Source: CAZLPZ01 sp964561535 (lineage in GTDB: Bacteria > Pseudomonadota > Alphaproteobacteria > Micavibrionales > Micavibrionaceae). From it: a stretch of DNA of 17,793 bases. Of this stretch, positions 1 through 6,803 are shown in pieces. The notes under the pieces are model-generated. The model was not told where the DNA came from, did no database searches, and was given only the letters and a program-made list of their open reading frames with translations. The stretch lies in contig CAZLPZ010000034.1 of NCBI GenBank assembly GCA_964561535.1, positions 1-17,793 on the forward strand, in the 5' to 3' direction. Made by a program: the position numbers and the translations under genes. Positions within the stretch are counted from its first letter, which is position 1, and the number at the start of each line of letters is the position of its first letter.

Positions 1-48
1 AAATTGGACCCCGGGCCAACGCCGTTACCATCAAAATCCACACCCCCG

Positions 49-86
49 CCATCCCGACATTCGCGTGGATAGTCGCCCAATGACAT
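49..86 (-). pseudogene. Decayed copy of the fabG 3' end
   Basis: Read on the minus strand, this stretch resembles the last codons of the intact fabG at 480-526. Over the best 36 aligned bases I count 29 identities without gaps. One frame reads ATIHANVGMAGV where FabG ends ATIHVNGGMAMV. The match has no stop at the FabG end and lies at the edge of the window, so neither a whole gene nor the length of the copy can be established. It may be a remnant of a duplication, an attachment-site-like copy beside the small gene at 113-400, or an assembly effect at a contig end. Confidence 0.45.
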
Positions 87-112
87 GTGCGGAAAATGTC
101 TACGAGAATAGA

Positions 113-400
113 TTAATCAGGCGAGAACCCGTTTTGTTGGGCACGATAGTCTCGATAACAACGTAAGGTAGCAAAGGAACCGACTAGACCTAAAACAATC
201 ATCGGACCACCAATACCCCAAAGAGAGCTCGCATTATGATAGATACCAAAACCTAGCATTGCGCCCCCCCCAGAAAGGTGTAGGCTACTAAGAACTGCGA
301 TACCCGATACCGCTCCCCTCTCCTGGCAAAGATATTGGCCAAATTGACGGGCCTCGGTGAAAGCACGCTGTAGAAAAGAAGAAACTGATTTAGCCGGCAT
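113..400 (-). CDS. Small hydrophobic protein, unknown function (95 aa)
   Basis: I do not recognise this protein. It has a short basic amphipathic N-terminus (residues 1-28) and two hydrophobic stretches (about 30-55 and 60-80) that could form a membrane hairpin. It ends in a charged tail with several Arg residues. An AAAGGA ribosome-binding site lies 8 nt before the ATG, which supports a real gene. Residues 25-33 (CQERGAVSG) resemble a motif in the two other small proteins of the window (1331-1807 and 17179-17463). It lies just downstream of fabG on the same strand, where acpP is usually found in alphaproteobacteria. Inner-membrane location is inferred from hydrophobicity only. Confidence 0.65.
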   Translation of the reverse strand: MPAKSVSSFLQRAFTEARQFGQYLCQERGAVSGIAVLSSLHLSGGGAMLGFGIYHNASSLWGIGGPMIVLGLVGSFATLRCYRDYRAQQNGFSPD

Positions 401-448
401 TTTATATTCCTTTCAGGCACTTCCATAAAAAAAGATTATCACAAATGA

Positions 449-475
449 GTATTATTAGAAACGGTGCTCTGTCAA
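449..475 (-). promoter_or_regulatory. Candidate promoter of the 95-aa small gene
   Basis: A perfect TTGACA (475-470, minus strand) lies 4 nt beyond the fabG stop codon. The best -10 candidate is TAATAC (454-449) at a short 15-nt spacing, inside an AT-rich TAATAATA stretch. The -35 is good and the -10 is weak. If real, the small gene is transcribed separately from fabG with a leader of roughly 45 nt. Confidence 0.3.
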
Positions 476-479
476 CCCC

Positions 480-1217
480 CTACACCATCGCCATCCCGCC
501 GTTCACGTGGATCGTGGCGCCGGTGACATATCCGGATTCAGATGATGCCAAAAACACGGCCGCCGCGGCGATATCATCCGCCGACCCCATACGGTTCATG
601 GGGATGGTTGCATTGATTTTCGCCTTTTGATCATCGGTCAACGCGTCGGTCATATTGGTCGCGATAAACCCAGGGGCGATGCAATTCACCGTAATATTCC
701 GACTGGCGATTTCCCCGGCCATCGCTTTGGTCCATCCGGTCATCCCGGCTTTGGATGCTACATAATTTGCTTGGCCCGGATTACCCGTGGTGCCCACAAC
801 GGATGAAATATTGATGATGCGACCAAAACGACGTTTCATCATGCCGCGTTGCACAGCCCGCGCCATTTGAAACGGCACGGTCAAGTTCACGTTTAACACC
901 TCGGCCCACTCGTCATCTTTCATCCGCATTGATAAATTATCGCGGGTGAGACCTGCGTTATTCACCAGTATATCAATTTGACCCATCGCGGCCTCGGCCG
1001 ATTTAATCAAAGTATCAGCAGCACCAGGGGCACCCAAATCGGCGGCGATCACATGCACGCGGGAACCAAGTGCGTCGGCGAGTTGTTTTAATTTCGCCTC
1101 ATTCCGCCCCGAAATAGCAACGACCGCGCCTTGAGCGTGCAAAGCGCGCGCAATCGCCTCGCCAATCCCGCCCGTCGCCCCCGTGACCAGGGCCATTTTT
1201 CCGGTTAAATCGAACAT
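480..1217 (-). CDS. fabG: 3-oxoacyl-[acyl-carrier-protein] reductase FabG
   Basis: This is an NADPH-dependent short-chain dehydrogenase of type II fatty-acid synthesis; it reduces 3-ketoacyl-ACP to 3-hydroxyacyl-ACP in the cytosol. At 245 aa it has the usual FabG length. Visible motifs are the cofactor loop TGATGGIG (12-19), NNAG (86-89), Asn111, and the catalytic Ser139, Tyr152 and Lys156. The C-terminus GYVTGATIHVNGGM is typical of FabG. An AAGGTG ribosome-binding site sits 4 nt before the ATG at 1217. The expected neighbours fabD (upstream) and acpP (downstream) are absent; small hypothetical genes occupy both flanks. A PhaB-type acetoacetyl-CoA reductase is the main alternative, but the sequence fits FabG better. 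Confidence 0.93.
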   Translation of the reverse strand: MFDLTGKMALVTGATGGIGEAIARALHAQGAVVAISGRNEAKLKQLADALGSRVHVIAADLGAPGAADTLIKSAEAAMGQIDILVNNAGLTRDNLSMRMKDDEWAEVLNVNLTVPFQMARAVQRGMMKRRFGRIINISSVVGTTGNPGQANYVASKAGMTGWTKAMAGEIASRNITVNCIAPGFIATNMTDALTDDQKAKINATIPMNRMGSADDIAAAAVFLASSESGYVTGATIHVNGGMAMV

Positions 1218-1250
1218 ATTTCACCTTTTCAATATCTATTTAAAAAAATA

Positions 1251-1261
1251 TAATCTGATGA
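1251..1261. repeat. 11-bp direct repeat, left copy
   Basis: TAATCTGATGA occurs here and again at 1825-1835 in the same orientation. The two copies lie just outside the promoter and the stop codon of the small gene at 1331-1807. An 11-base match in AT-rich spacers could be chance, but the symmetric placement is suggestive of a target-site duplication. Confidence 0.4.
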
Positions 1262-1267
1262 GAAAAA

Positions 1268-1296
1268 TTGACGTAATGCAAAATAAAGTCTAAAAT
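1268..1296 (+). promoter_or_regulatory. Sigma-70-type promoter of the 158-aa gene
   Basis: TTGACG (1268-1273) and TAAAAT (1291-1296) are separated by exactly 17 nt, and each box matches the consensus at 5 of 6 positions. Transcription would start near 1303, about 28 nt before the ATG at 1331, leaving room for the AAAGGA ribosome-binding site. Confidence 0.65.
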
Positions 1297-1330
1297 CCAT
1301 CGCGGTCACCGTAACAAAGGAAACCAGATC

Positions 1331-1807
1331 ATGTCAAACGTAAAGGATCCACAAATAGGCTCGAACACAAGATCTTTTAAAAAAGCATGGGAATCTATCA
1401 CAAGCCTCCCTTCCCGGGCGATGAACCTATCAAAAGAATTTGGGCCCGTTGCTTTCATCTGTGCCACAACGGTTGGCGTACCTTTCGGTACAAATTGCGC
1501 CTTTGCCCACTATGCCCTTAATCTTCCCCTAACTCCCTCTCTATTATCCGGGATAATCGGAACCGCTAGTTTAATTGCAGCCAAGCAAAGAGCCATAAAT
1601 AGAGGCGCTTCCGTTAAAAGAATGCACACCCTTACAGCAGTTGGTTTTATGGCCGGAAGTATTGTGGGACAAGGCATTGCATTTGGATTCAACGAAATTG
1701 CCATAGATGGAAATACGTCCATACAGGCAAAATGCACAGAGCAAAAATTAAATCCTGGAGACAAAATCAGCTGGGAGGGTCGAGCAACGATCTGCCCGAA
1801 AAATTAA
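1331..1807 (+). CDS. Hypothetical membrane protein (158 aa)
   Basis: I do not recognise this protein. Residues 1-33 are polar and basic. Hydrophobic segments lie at about 38-62, 68-84 and 101-120, giving two to three possible membrane spans. The C-terminal 38 residues are polar and contain two Cys (135 and 155), which could sit outside the cytoplasm. AAAGGA lies 9 nt before the ATG, and a strong promoter sits just upstream. Residues 34-42 (SKEFGPVAF) match the motif shared with the proteins at 113-400 and 17179-17463. The gene is divergent from fabG and flanked by an 11-bp direct repeat. No enzymatic motif is visible. Confidence 0.7.
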   Translation: MSNVKDPQIGSNTRSFKKAWESITSLPSRAMNLSKEFGPVAFICATTVGVPFGTNCAFAHYALNLPLTPSLLSGIIGTASLIAAKQRAINRGASVKRMHTLTAVGFMAGSIVGQGIAFGFNEIAIDGNTSIQAKCTEQKLNPGDKISWEGRATICPKN

Positions 1808-1824
1808 ACGATTAATATATTTTT

Positions 1825-1835
1825 TAATCTGATGA
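1825..1835. repeat. 11-bp direct repeat, right copy
   Basis: This is the second TAATCTGATGA, 18 nt after the stop codon of the 158-aa gene. It pairs with the copy at 1251-1261. Confidence 0.4.
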
Positions 1836-1842
1836 AGATCCC

Positions 1843-1880
1843 GTGTCTCACCTCCTGCGGAAGCCTACCCCGGCTGACAC
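1843..1880. other. Structured spacer between convergent genes
   Basis: GTGTC (1843-1847) can pair with GACAC (1876-1880), enclosing an inner AGCC/GGCT stem-loop (1862-1875). It lies between the 158-aa gene (plus) and the end of the ABC exporter (minus). No T-run follows on either strand, so it is at most a weak terminator. Confidence 0.25.
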
Positions 1881-1886
1881 CCAGTA

Positions 1887-3680
1887 TTACGCCACCAACC
1901 CCAACGCTTGCATATCATACAGTCGTTTATAAACTGAATTCGAGTTATTGATTAACGCCGCGTGCGCGCCCTGTTCAATAATGCGCCCTTGATCAAACAC
2001 TAAAATACGATCCACGGCGCGAATGGTGGCCAACCGATGGGCAATCGTGATCACCGTACGGCCCCGCATAAGATTCTCGAGTGCCTGCTGGATATAATGT
2101 TCGGAAATGGAATCGAGACTGGATGTTGCCTCGTCCATCACCAAGATCGGCGCATTCGTCAAAATGGCCCGCGCAATCGCGACGCGTTGCCGTTCTCCTC
2201 CTGACAGTTTCACCCCGCGTTCGCCCACCAACGTGTCGTACCCTTGAGGAAAATTCATAATAAAATCATGGGCAAAGGCCTGACGTGCGGCGACTTCAAT
2301 CTCATCTTGGGTGGCCTCGGGCCGACCATACGCAATATTTTCGGATAATGACCGATGAAACAATACCGGATCTTGAGGGACCAATGCGATTTCGGACCGC
2401 AAAGATTGTTGGGTCACGTCCGCAATATTTTGGCCATCAATCAAAATCGCACCGCCTTGGATATCATAAAGACGTTGCAATAACTTCACGAATGTTGACT
2501 TGCCCGACCCGGACTGTCCCACCAACGCCACACGTTCCCCAGCGCGGATATCGATCGATAGTCCTTGATATACAGACTCGGTTGTATTTTTATATCCAAA
2601 CGATACATTTTGGAACGACACCGCGCCGCCGTTAGCCGGTAAGAGCAACGCATGCGCGCCGGGGCGATCGACGACATCATCATCGCGTGACCAGAAATGT
2701 ACGATGTCCACCATGTCAGCATATGATCGTTGAACGTCGTTAATCTGAGTTCCCAAATCCCGCAACATATTTTGGGTCATAAAAAAGCAAGTTAAAACCA
2801 AGGCAACATCCCCGGGCGTTGCGGTACCACGTGACCATTGCCACACAACAATCCCCAACATCCCGAGCATCATCGACACCCGAATAACCGTCCGAATGGT
2901 ATCAATCGCGCGGGCGGTCTGCCATGCCCAAATGGTCCGTGTCCGCCAATCATGTCGTACTGTTCTAAACAAATCATCTTCGCGGTCTTCAGCCGCGAAC
3001 GCCTTGATGGTTGGAATGCCCGTCATAATATCGGCGAGTGTCCCACCCATTTTGGTATCCATTGCCGCCGCCGATCGAAATAACGGCATTAAATAGCGGC
3101 GCGAAAAATAAAGAGACAGTACAAAATACAAAAGCGTCATCACAAACACAAACAACGCCACATACGGCAACCGGGTTGAGAGTGTTCCAATGGTCACCGC
3201 CATGACCAAAAATACAACCAAAAAGCCCGTAATAATACGATCCGAAAATTGTTCAAACGACCCCATCCCACGCGTAATTTTGCGTACTGTCCCCCCGGCA
3301 AAAGCATTCGCATGCCAATCGGATGAAAAACGTTGCACCCGATAAAGGGCATCCCCAACAATACGATATAACATTTTCACGGAAAAGAAATTCCAACAAA
3401 AAATTGAAAATGACCATACAATTCCTTGGAACAAGGACATCGCCGCAATGATCGAAAAATTATACCAGACTTGGGTTTGAACAGCCGTATCTTGAAATGA
3501 ATTTCCGGCAATCAAATCCGTCATATGCCGAACATATAAGGGCACGAAAGCGTTTTGAACAATACAGCATACCACCATCAAAATAATTGTTGCCGCCAAC
3601 CAACCTTTGTTCAACCCCCAATAATATTGGGTGAACCGGACAACATCCCGAAAACTGACATCTTTGTTTTGTTCGGTCAT
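1887..3680 (-). CDS. ABC exporter half-transporter (membrane domain plus ATPase)
   Basis: This 597-aa protein is a type I ABC exporter subunit that would work as a dimer in the inner membrane; its substrate is not evident. About six membrane segments span residues 27-50, 75-98, 148-168, 172-192, 265-283 and 290-305. The ATPase domain (about 353-590) shows Walker A GQSGSGKST (388-396), Q-loop Gln436, signature LSGGE (492-496), Walker B ILVMDE with catalytic Glu517, and switch His548. The ATPase therefore looks intact. The ATG at 3680 has only a weak ribosome-binding site. It lies 77 nt downstream of the Lrp-type gene on the same strand. The family includes MsbA-like lipid flippases and peptide or drug exporters; I cannot choose among them. 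Confidence 0.9.
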   Translation of the reverse strand: MTEQNKDVSFRDVVRFTQYYWGLNKGWLAATIILMVVCCIVQNAFVPLYVRHMTDLIAGNSFQDTAVQTQVWYNFSIIAAMSLFQGIVWSFSIFCWNFFSVKMLYRIVGDALYRVQRFSSDWHANAFAGGTVRKITRGMGSFEQFSDRIITGFLVVFLVMAVTIGTLSTRLPYVALFVFVMTLLYFVLSLYFSRRYLMPLFRSAAAMDTKMGGTLADIMTGIPTIKAFAAEDREDDLFRTVRHDWRTRTIWAWQTARAIDTIRTVIRVSMMLGMLGIVVWQWSRGTATPGDVALVLTCFFMTQNMLRDLGTQINDVQRSYADMVDIVHFWSRDDDVVDRPGAHALLLPANGGAVSFQNVSFGYKNTTESVYQGLSIDIRAGERVALVGQSGSGKSTFVKLLQRLYDIQGGAILIDGQNIADVTQQSLRSEIALVPQDPVLFHRSLSENIAYGRPEATQDEIEVAARQAFAHDFIMNFPQGYDTLVGERGVKLSGGERQRVAIARAILTNAPILVMDEATSSLDSISEHYIQQALENLMRGRTVITIAHRLATIRAVDRILVFDQGRIIEQGAHAALINNSNSVYKRLYDMQALGLVA

Positions 3681-3726
3681 GGTTTTGATCCACTTTTTGA
3701 TTTATGCGCAGCCCTCAAATAACAAC

Positions 3727-3747
3727 CCCCTCCTGAAAGAGGAGAAG
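3727..3747 (-). terminator. Candidate terminator after the Lrp-type gene
   Basis: On the minus strand CTTCTCCT pairs with AGGAGGGG (two G-U pairs) around a 5-nt loop, followed by a modest T-rich TTGTTATTTG. It begins 11 nt after the regulator's stop codon and would separate it from the ABC exporter. The weak T-run makes partial read-through plausible. Confidence 0.4.
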
Positions 3748-3757
3748 TTAAAGTCAT

Positions 3758-4240
3758 TTACCGTTCCACCACATCAACGGGAACGCCCGGTGTTTCTTTA
3801 GTGACTCGAATCCGTAGTGATGATTTTACCGACAATACGTTCGGCGCCGACGTCAATGTCTGTGTTAAAAAAACCTGGTACGTATCCCAATTCCGCGCCA
3901 CAATCTTTAACATATAATCAGTTTCGCCCGTCATCATATGACATTCACGAACCTCAGGCATTGCAGAAATCGCTTCTTCGAATTTACGCAAATCGCCTTC
4001 GGCCTGGGCTCCCAATTTGATATGGGCAAAAACAGTCACGGTGTATCCCAAAGACGCCGGGTCTAAAAGCGCATGGTAACTTTTGATAAAACCGGCTTCT
4101 TCCAATTTTCGAACACGCCGCAAGCAGGGTGGCGCAGAAATTCCGGCATGTTCCGCAAGCTCCACATTCGTAATCCGACCATTATTTTGGAGGTCGTTCA
4201 GGATTTTTCGGTCGATTCGATCAAGTTTATGTCTGCGCAT
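3758..4240 (-). CDS. Lrp/AsnC-family transcriptional regulator
   Basis: This 160-aa DNA-binding regulator belongs to the leucine-responsive/AsnC family. Residues 6-66 form the winged helix-turn-helix (LDRIDRKIL start, ELAEHAGIS recognition region, RRVRKLEEAGFI wing). Residues about 68-148 form the RAM effector-binding domain with the typical GETDYML segment (105-111). The family forms dimers and octamers and often senses amino acids; the ligand here is unknown. It is divergent from the ELM1-family/trxB pair, with a strong promoter of its own between them. It may therefore act on its own promoter or on either neighbour, as many Lrp members do. This last point is inference. Confidence 0.92.
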   Translation of the reverse strand: MRRHKLDRIDRKILNDLQNNGRITNVELAEHAGISAPPCLRRVRKLEEAGFIKSYHALLDPASLGYTVTVFAHIKLGAQAEGDLRKFEEAISAMPEVRECHMMTGETDYMLKIVARNWDTYQVFLTQTLTSAPNVLSVKSSLRIRVTKETPGVPVDVVER

Positions 4241-4285
4241 GGCTCTGATTTTAAATGAATTTTTGGTTGGACAATATGAGCGGCC

Positions 4286-4314
4286 GTTATATACGTTTTA
4301 AAATAATATTTCAA
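4286..4314 (-). promoter_or_regulatory. Promoter of the Lrp/AsnC-type gene
   Basis: On the minus strand TTGAAA (4314-4309) and TATAAC (4291-4286) are separated by exactly 17 nt, each matching the consensus at 5 of 6 positions. The predicted start gives a leader of about 40 nt to the ATG at 4240. Confidence 0.6.
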
Positions 4315-4352
4315 GCCTGTCCTTTCGGTCAAAGACATGTTTTATTTGTCCT

Positions 4353-5477
4353 ATGTCACGACAGCCCTCTACGCTCTGGATTATCACCGAAGGAATCGCC
4401 GGCACAGAAAATCAGTGCCGGGGCATCGCTGAATCTTTGACATCGCATTTTGGACCAGATTTAAAAACTTATGTTAAACGTGTAAATTTAAAATTCCCCT
4501 ATTCTTTATGGTCACCCTTTTGGTCAGGGGGGGAGGGACCAGGGATGCTGACCGCAACGTCAGATCCGGTGGCCCCGCCCTGGCCCGATATCGTTATCGC
4601 CGGGGGACGCAAGGCCATCGGGATTGCGCGATATATCCGAAAGGTGAGTATGGGACGCACGTTTGTTTGTATTGTCCAACACCCCCGCGTCCGGTTTGAT
4701 CATTTTGATCTGGTGGCGGTGCCCTTGCATGATGTAACAAATGTCATTGCGGCGCACGCCGCAATCTCGCGCCCTCACGAGGTCCCGGCCTGCGCCGGGA
4801 CGACAATCGTGACCAACGGTGCCCCCAACCGCATTACACCCGGCTGGCTTGACGCTGCACGCGAAAAATGGCGCGATATACTGGCCCCCCTGCCCAGCCC
4901 CCGCACCGCCGTTTTGATTGGCGGAAATTCAAAACATCATCGGTTAAGCGCCGCGACCATGGCGCGGTTGATCACACATTTAAAAGAATTGCACGCTACC
5001 CGCGGTGGGTCATTGATGATCACCGTATCCAGGCGCACACCGATGGATTTACGGGAGAAACTCGCGGCAGCTTTCCCCTCGCCCCTTGTGAGAGAGGGGC
5101 CTGCCGCAACATTCGTCTATACCGGCACCGGTGAAAACCCCTATGCTGGATTTTTGGCATATGCGGATTATATTATCGTAACCACCGATTCAACGTCGAT
5201 GATGTCGGATGCGGCAACAGTCGGAAAACCAATTGAATTTTTCCCGTTACCGGGTGGGTCACGGCGCAACGATAAATTCCTCGCCCATTGCCACGATTTG
5301 GGCGTGGGGATTATGGGCGGGACGTATGAACCGTGGCGGGATGCAACATTGGTTGCAGACCAAATACAAAAAATGATAGAGAAAAGACCAGATATTATCC
5401 CAGGCGTTGGCCAGGATCGAGATTTAAAACATCACAAAACCGCCGCCAATCTTGAGCGACATATAAAGGAACTCTAA
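4353..5477 (+). CDS. ELM1-family (DUF1022) protein
   Basis: This 374-aa protein matches the family named after plant mitochondrial fission factor ELM1, common in alphaproteobacteria but without a settled bacterial function. I recall it being grouped with GT-B glycosyltransferase-like folds, which I cannot verify here. Characteristic segments are ITEGIAGTENQ (11-21), IAGGRKAIGIAR (82-93), QHPR (109-112), IGGNSKHHRL (189-198) and TTDSTSMMSDA (277-287). Two stretches look like absorbed palindromic repeats: VPACAGTT (144-151) and FPSPLVREG (241-249). No clear ribosome-binding site precedes the ATG. The stop codon is one base before the trxB start, so the two are probably translationally coupled. 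Confidence 0.85.
   Translation: MSRQPSTLWIITEGIAGTENQCRGIAESLTSHFGPDLKTYVKRVNLKFPYSLWSPFWSGGEGPGMLTATSDPVAPPWPDIVIAGGRKAIGIARYIRKVSMGRTFVCIVQHPRVRFDHFDLVAVPLHDVTNVIAAHAAISRPHEVPACAGTTIVTNGAPNRITPGWLDAAREKWRDILAPLPSPRTAVLIGGNSKHHRLSAATMARLITHLKELHATRGGSLMITVSRRTPMDLREKLAAAFPSPLVREGPAATFVYTGTGENPYAGFLAYADYIIVTTDSTSMMSDAATVGKPIEFFPLPGGSRRNDKFLAHCHDLGVGIMGGTYEPWRDATLVADQIQKMIEKRPDIIPGVGQDRDLKHHKTAANLERHIKEL
4782..4801. repeat. Palindromic repeat inside the ELM1-family gene, copy 1
   Basis: GTCCCGGC and GCCGGGAC form a perfect 8-bp stem around CTGC. It reads in frame as VPACAGTT, the hallmark translation of small GC-rich palindromes that are normally dispersed between genes in many proteobacteria. 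Its place in a loop-like region between conserved ELM1 motifs fits a tolerated insertion. Confidence 0.6.
5075..5100. repeat. Palindromic repeat inside the ELM1-family gene, copy 2
   Basis: GCCCCT (5081-5086) pairs with AGGGGC (5095-5100) around an 8-nt loop, within a CCCCTCGCCCCTTGTGAGAG segment of a kind often seen as a dispersed intergenic repeat. It reads in frame as FPSPLVREG (241-249). It differs in sequence from the element at 4782-4801. Confidence 0.5.
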
Positions 5478-5478
5478 A

Positions 5479-6429
5479 ATGCCACAAACCCACTACACCC
5501 CCGTTTTGATTATTGGCTCTGGCCCCGCCGGATACACGGCCGCGATATATGCCGCGCGGGCGAATTTAAAGCCGATCCTTGTAACAGGCATGGAACCAGG
5601 CGGACAATTGACCATCACGACAGATGTTGAAAATTACCCCGGTTTTGCCGACCGGATTCAAGGCCCGTGGTTGATGGAACAAATGAAGGCCCAGGCTGAA
5701 CATGTGGGCACACACATCATTACGGATTATATTTCAGATGTTGATTTTAACGCACGTCCCATGACCGCACGCGGGGAAAGTGGTGATACATACACCGCGC
5801 AAACCATCATCATCGCCACGGGGGCAACCGCACGATGGTTGGGCCACCCGGCAGAACAACAGTTCCGGGGTCTGGGCGTATCCGCCTGCGCCACATGTGA
5901 CGGGTTCTTTTACAAAAACAAAGATGTTGCGGTGGTAGGCGGCGGAAATTCCGCGGTCGAGGAAGCCTTATATCTGACAAATTTTGCAAAATCCGTGACG
6001 TTGATCCACCGTCGCGATACGTTACGCGCCGAAAAAATTGGCCAAGACCGATTATTTGCAAATCCAAAAGTGCGTGTTATTTGGAACCATGCGGTCGATG
6101 ATATTTTGGGCGACCCAAATAATGGCGGCGTCACGGGATTACGCTTAAAAAACGTCATGGATGGATCGACCCAAGACATCACGGTCGAGGGTCTATTCGT
6201 GGCGATTGGTCACGACCCCGCCACCAAAATATTCAAAGGAAAATTAAATATGGATGATACGGGGTACATCATCACCGCGCCGGATTCAACGGCGACGTCC
6301 CTGCCCGGTGTGTTTGCCGCGGGCGATGTTAAAGATAAAGTATACCGCCAGGCCGTAACCGCCGCCGGAATGGGGTGCATGGCGGCGCTTGAGGCTGATC
6401 GATATATTGCAAGTAATGGTGGGCATTAG
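5479..6429 (+). CDS. trxB: Thioredoxin-disulfide reductase TrxB
   Basis: This 316-aa FAD enzyme transfers electrons from NADPH to oxidised thioredoxin in the cytosol. The FAD-binding GSGPAG lies at 13-18, the redox-active pair Cys137/Cys140 in CATC, the NADPH-binding GGGNSA at 154-159 with HRRD at 177-180, and the second FAD motif FAAGDV near residue 287. Length and domain order are normal. An AAGGAA ribosome-binding site lies within the last codons of the ELM1-family gene, 7 nt before the ATG, so the pair forms an operon. Lrp-type regulator, ELM1 and trxB are often close together in alphaproteobacteria. Confidence 0.96.
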   Translation: MPQTHYTPVLIIGSGPAGYTAAIYAARANLKPILVTGMEPGGQLTITTDVENYPGFADRIQGPWLMEQMKAQAEHVGTHIITDYISDVDFNARPMTARGESGDTYTAQTIIIATGATARWLGHPAEQQFRGLGVSACATCDGFFYKNKDVAVVGGGNSAVEEALYLTNFAKSVTLIHRRDTLRAEKIGQDRLFANPKVRVIWNHAVDDILGDPNNGGVTGLRLKNVMDGSTQDITVEGLFVAIGHDPATKIFKGKLNMDDTGYIITAPDSTATSLPGVFAAGDVKDKVYRQAVTAAGMGCMAALEADRYIASNGGH

Positions 6430-6449
6430 CAAAATTATCCCCCAAGCAA

Positions 6450-6487
6450 AGCAGTGTCTCCCCGGCGAAAGTCGGGGAGGCACTGCT
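6450..6487. terminator. Long hairpin between trxB and sdhE (bidirectional terminator or repeat)
   Basis: AGCAGTGTCTCCCCG (6450-6464) pairs with CGGGGAGGCACTGCT (6473-6487) with a single non-Watson-Crick position and an 8-nt loop. The gene ends converge here, so it can stop transcription from both sides. The core CCCCGGCGAAAGTCGGGG resembles a dispersed proteobacterial intergenic palindrome. No long T-run follows on either strand, so termination efficiency is uncertain. Confidence 0.55.
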
Positions 6488-6507
6488 CTGTTTGCGCTGA
6501 CAATTCT

Positions 6508-6768
6508 TTACTCCACCACCTTAAAACCCAAGAACGCACGCATAACGGGTGTATCATCCGCGCTCGGCACCGATGATTTCGCCGTATACCAATCCCATAA
6601 ATCCGGATCTTCGCACGCAAGTAACCGATCATAATCGGCAATACCGCGGCCATCCAAATCAGGCACATGCGCGTCAGAAAATTTACCCAATAACAAATCC
6701 ATCTCGCGCGTGCCACGATGCCAAGACCTGTAGATTAAGCGTTTTTGATCATCTGTTAGAATTTTCAT
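6508..6768 (-). CDS. sdhE: FAD assembly factor SdhE (CptB/SDHAF2 family)
   Basis: This 86-aa protein belongs to the SdhE/DUF339 family, which promotes covalent attachment of FAD to the succinate dehydrogenase flavoprotein SdhA. The diagnostic RGxxE motif is present as RGTRE (18-22), preceded by the typical RLIYRSW and followed by MDLLLGKF. The length is normal. It is divergent from recG with only 20 nt between the two ATGs; recG and sdhE neighbours are common in alphaproteobacteria. There is no visible ribosome-binding site. A perfect TATAAT lies 6 nt before the ATG, so the message may start at the ATG itself. Confidence 0.92.
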   Translation of the reverse strand: MKILTDDQKRLIYRSWHRGTREMDLLLGKFSDAHVPDLDGRGIADYDRLLACEDPDLWDWYTAKSSVPSADDTPVMRAFLGFKVVE

Positions 6769-6774
6769 TTTTTG

Positions 6775-6803
6775 ATTATACTGTCTTTATGCCAGAGGTC
6801 CAA
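6775..6803 (-). promoter_or_regulatory. sdhE promoter, probably leaderless
   Basis: On the minus strand TATAAT (6780-6775) is a perfect -10. TTGGAC (6803-6798), 17 nt upstream, serves as a -35 and lies inside the first codons of recG. Only 6 nt separate the -10 from the ATG at 6768, which places the start of transcription at the start codon. Confidence 0.5.
6777..6782 (+). promoter_or_regulatory. recG -10 box, probably leaderless
   Basis: TATACT matches the -10 consensus at 5 of 6 positions and lies 6 nt before the recG ATG at 6789. No good -35 is visible on this strand. The box overlaps the sdhE -10 on the other strand by four bases, so polymerase could occupy only one promoter at a time. 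Confidence 0.45.

Noticed and set aside
6435..6716. Minus-strand frame of 93 aa overlapping sdhE
   Set aside because: It overlaps sdhE in another frame and its end is a translation of the intergenic hairpin repeat.
6549..6788. 80-residue N-terminal extension of RecG
   Set aside because: It runs through sdhE on the opposite strand and lacks RecG character; the ATG at 6789 gives the normal length.
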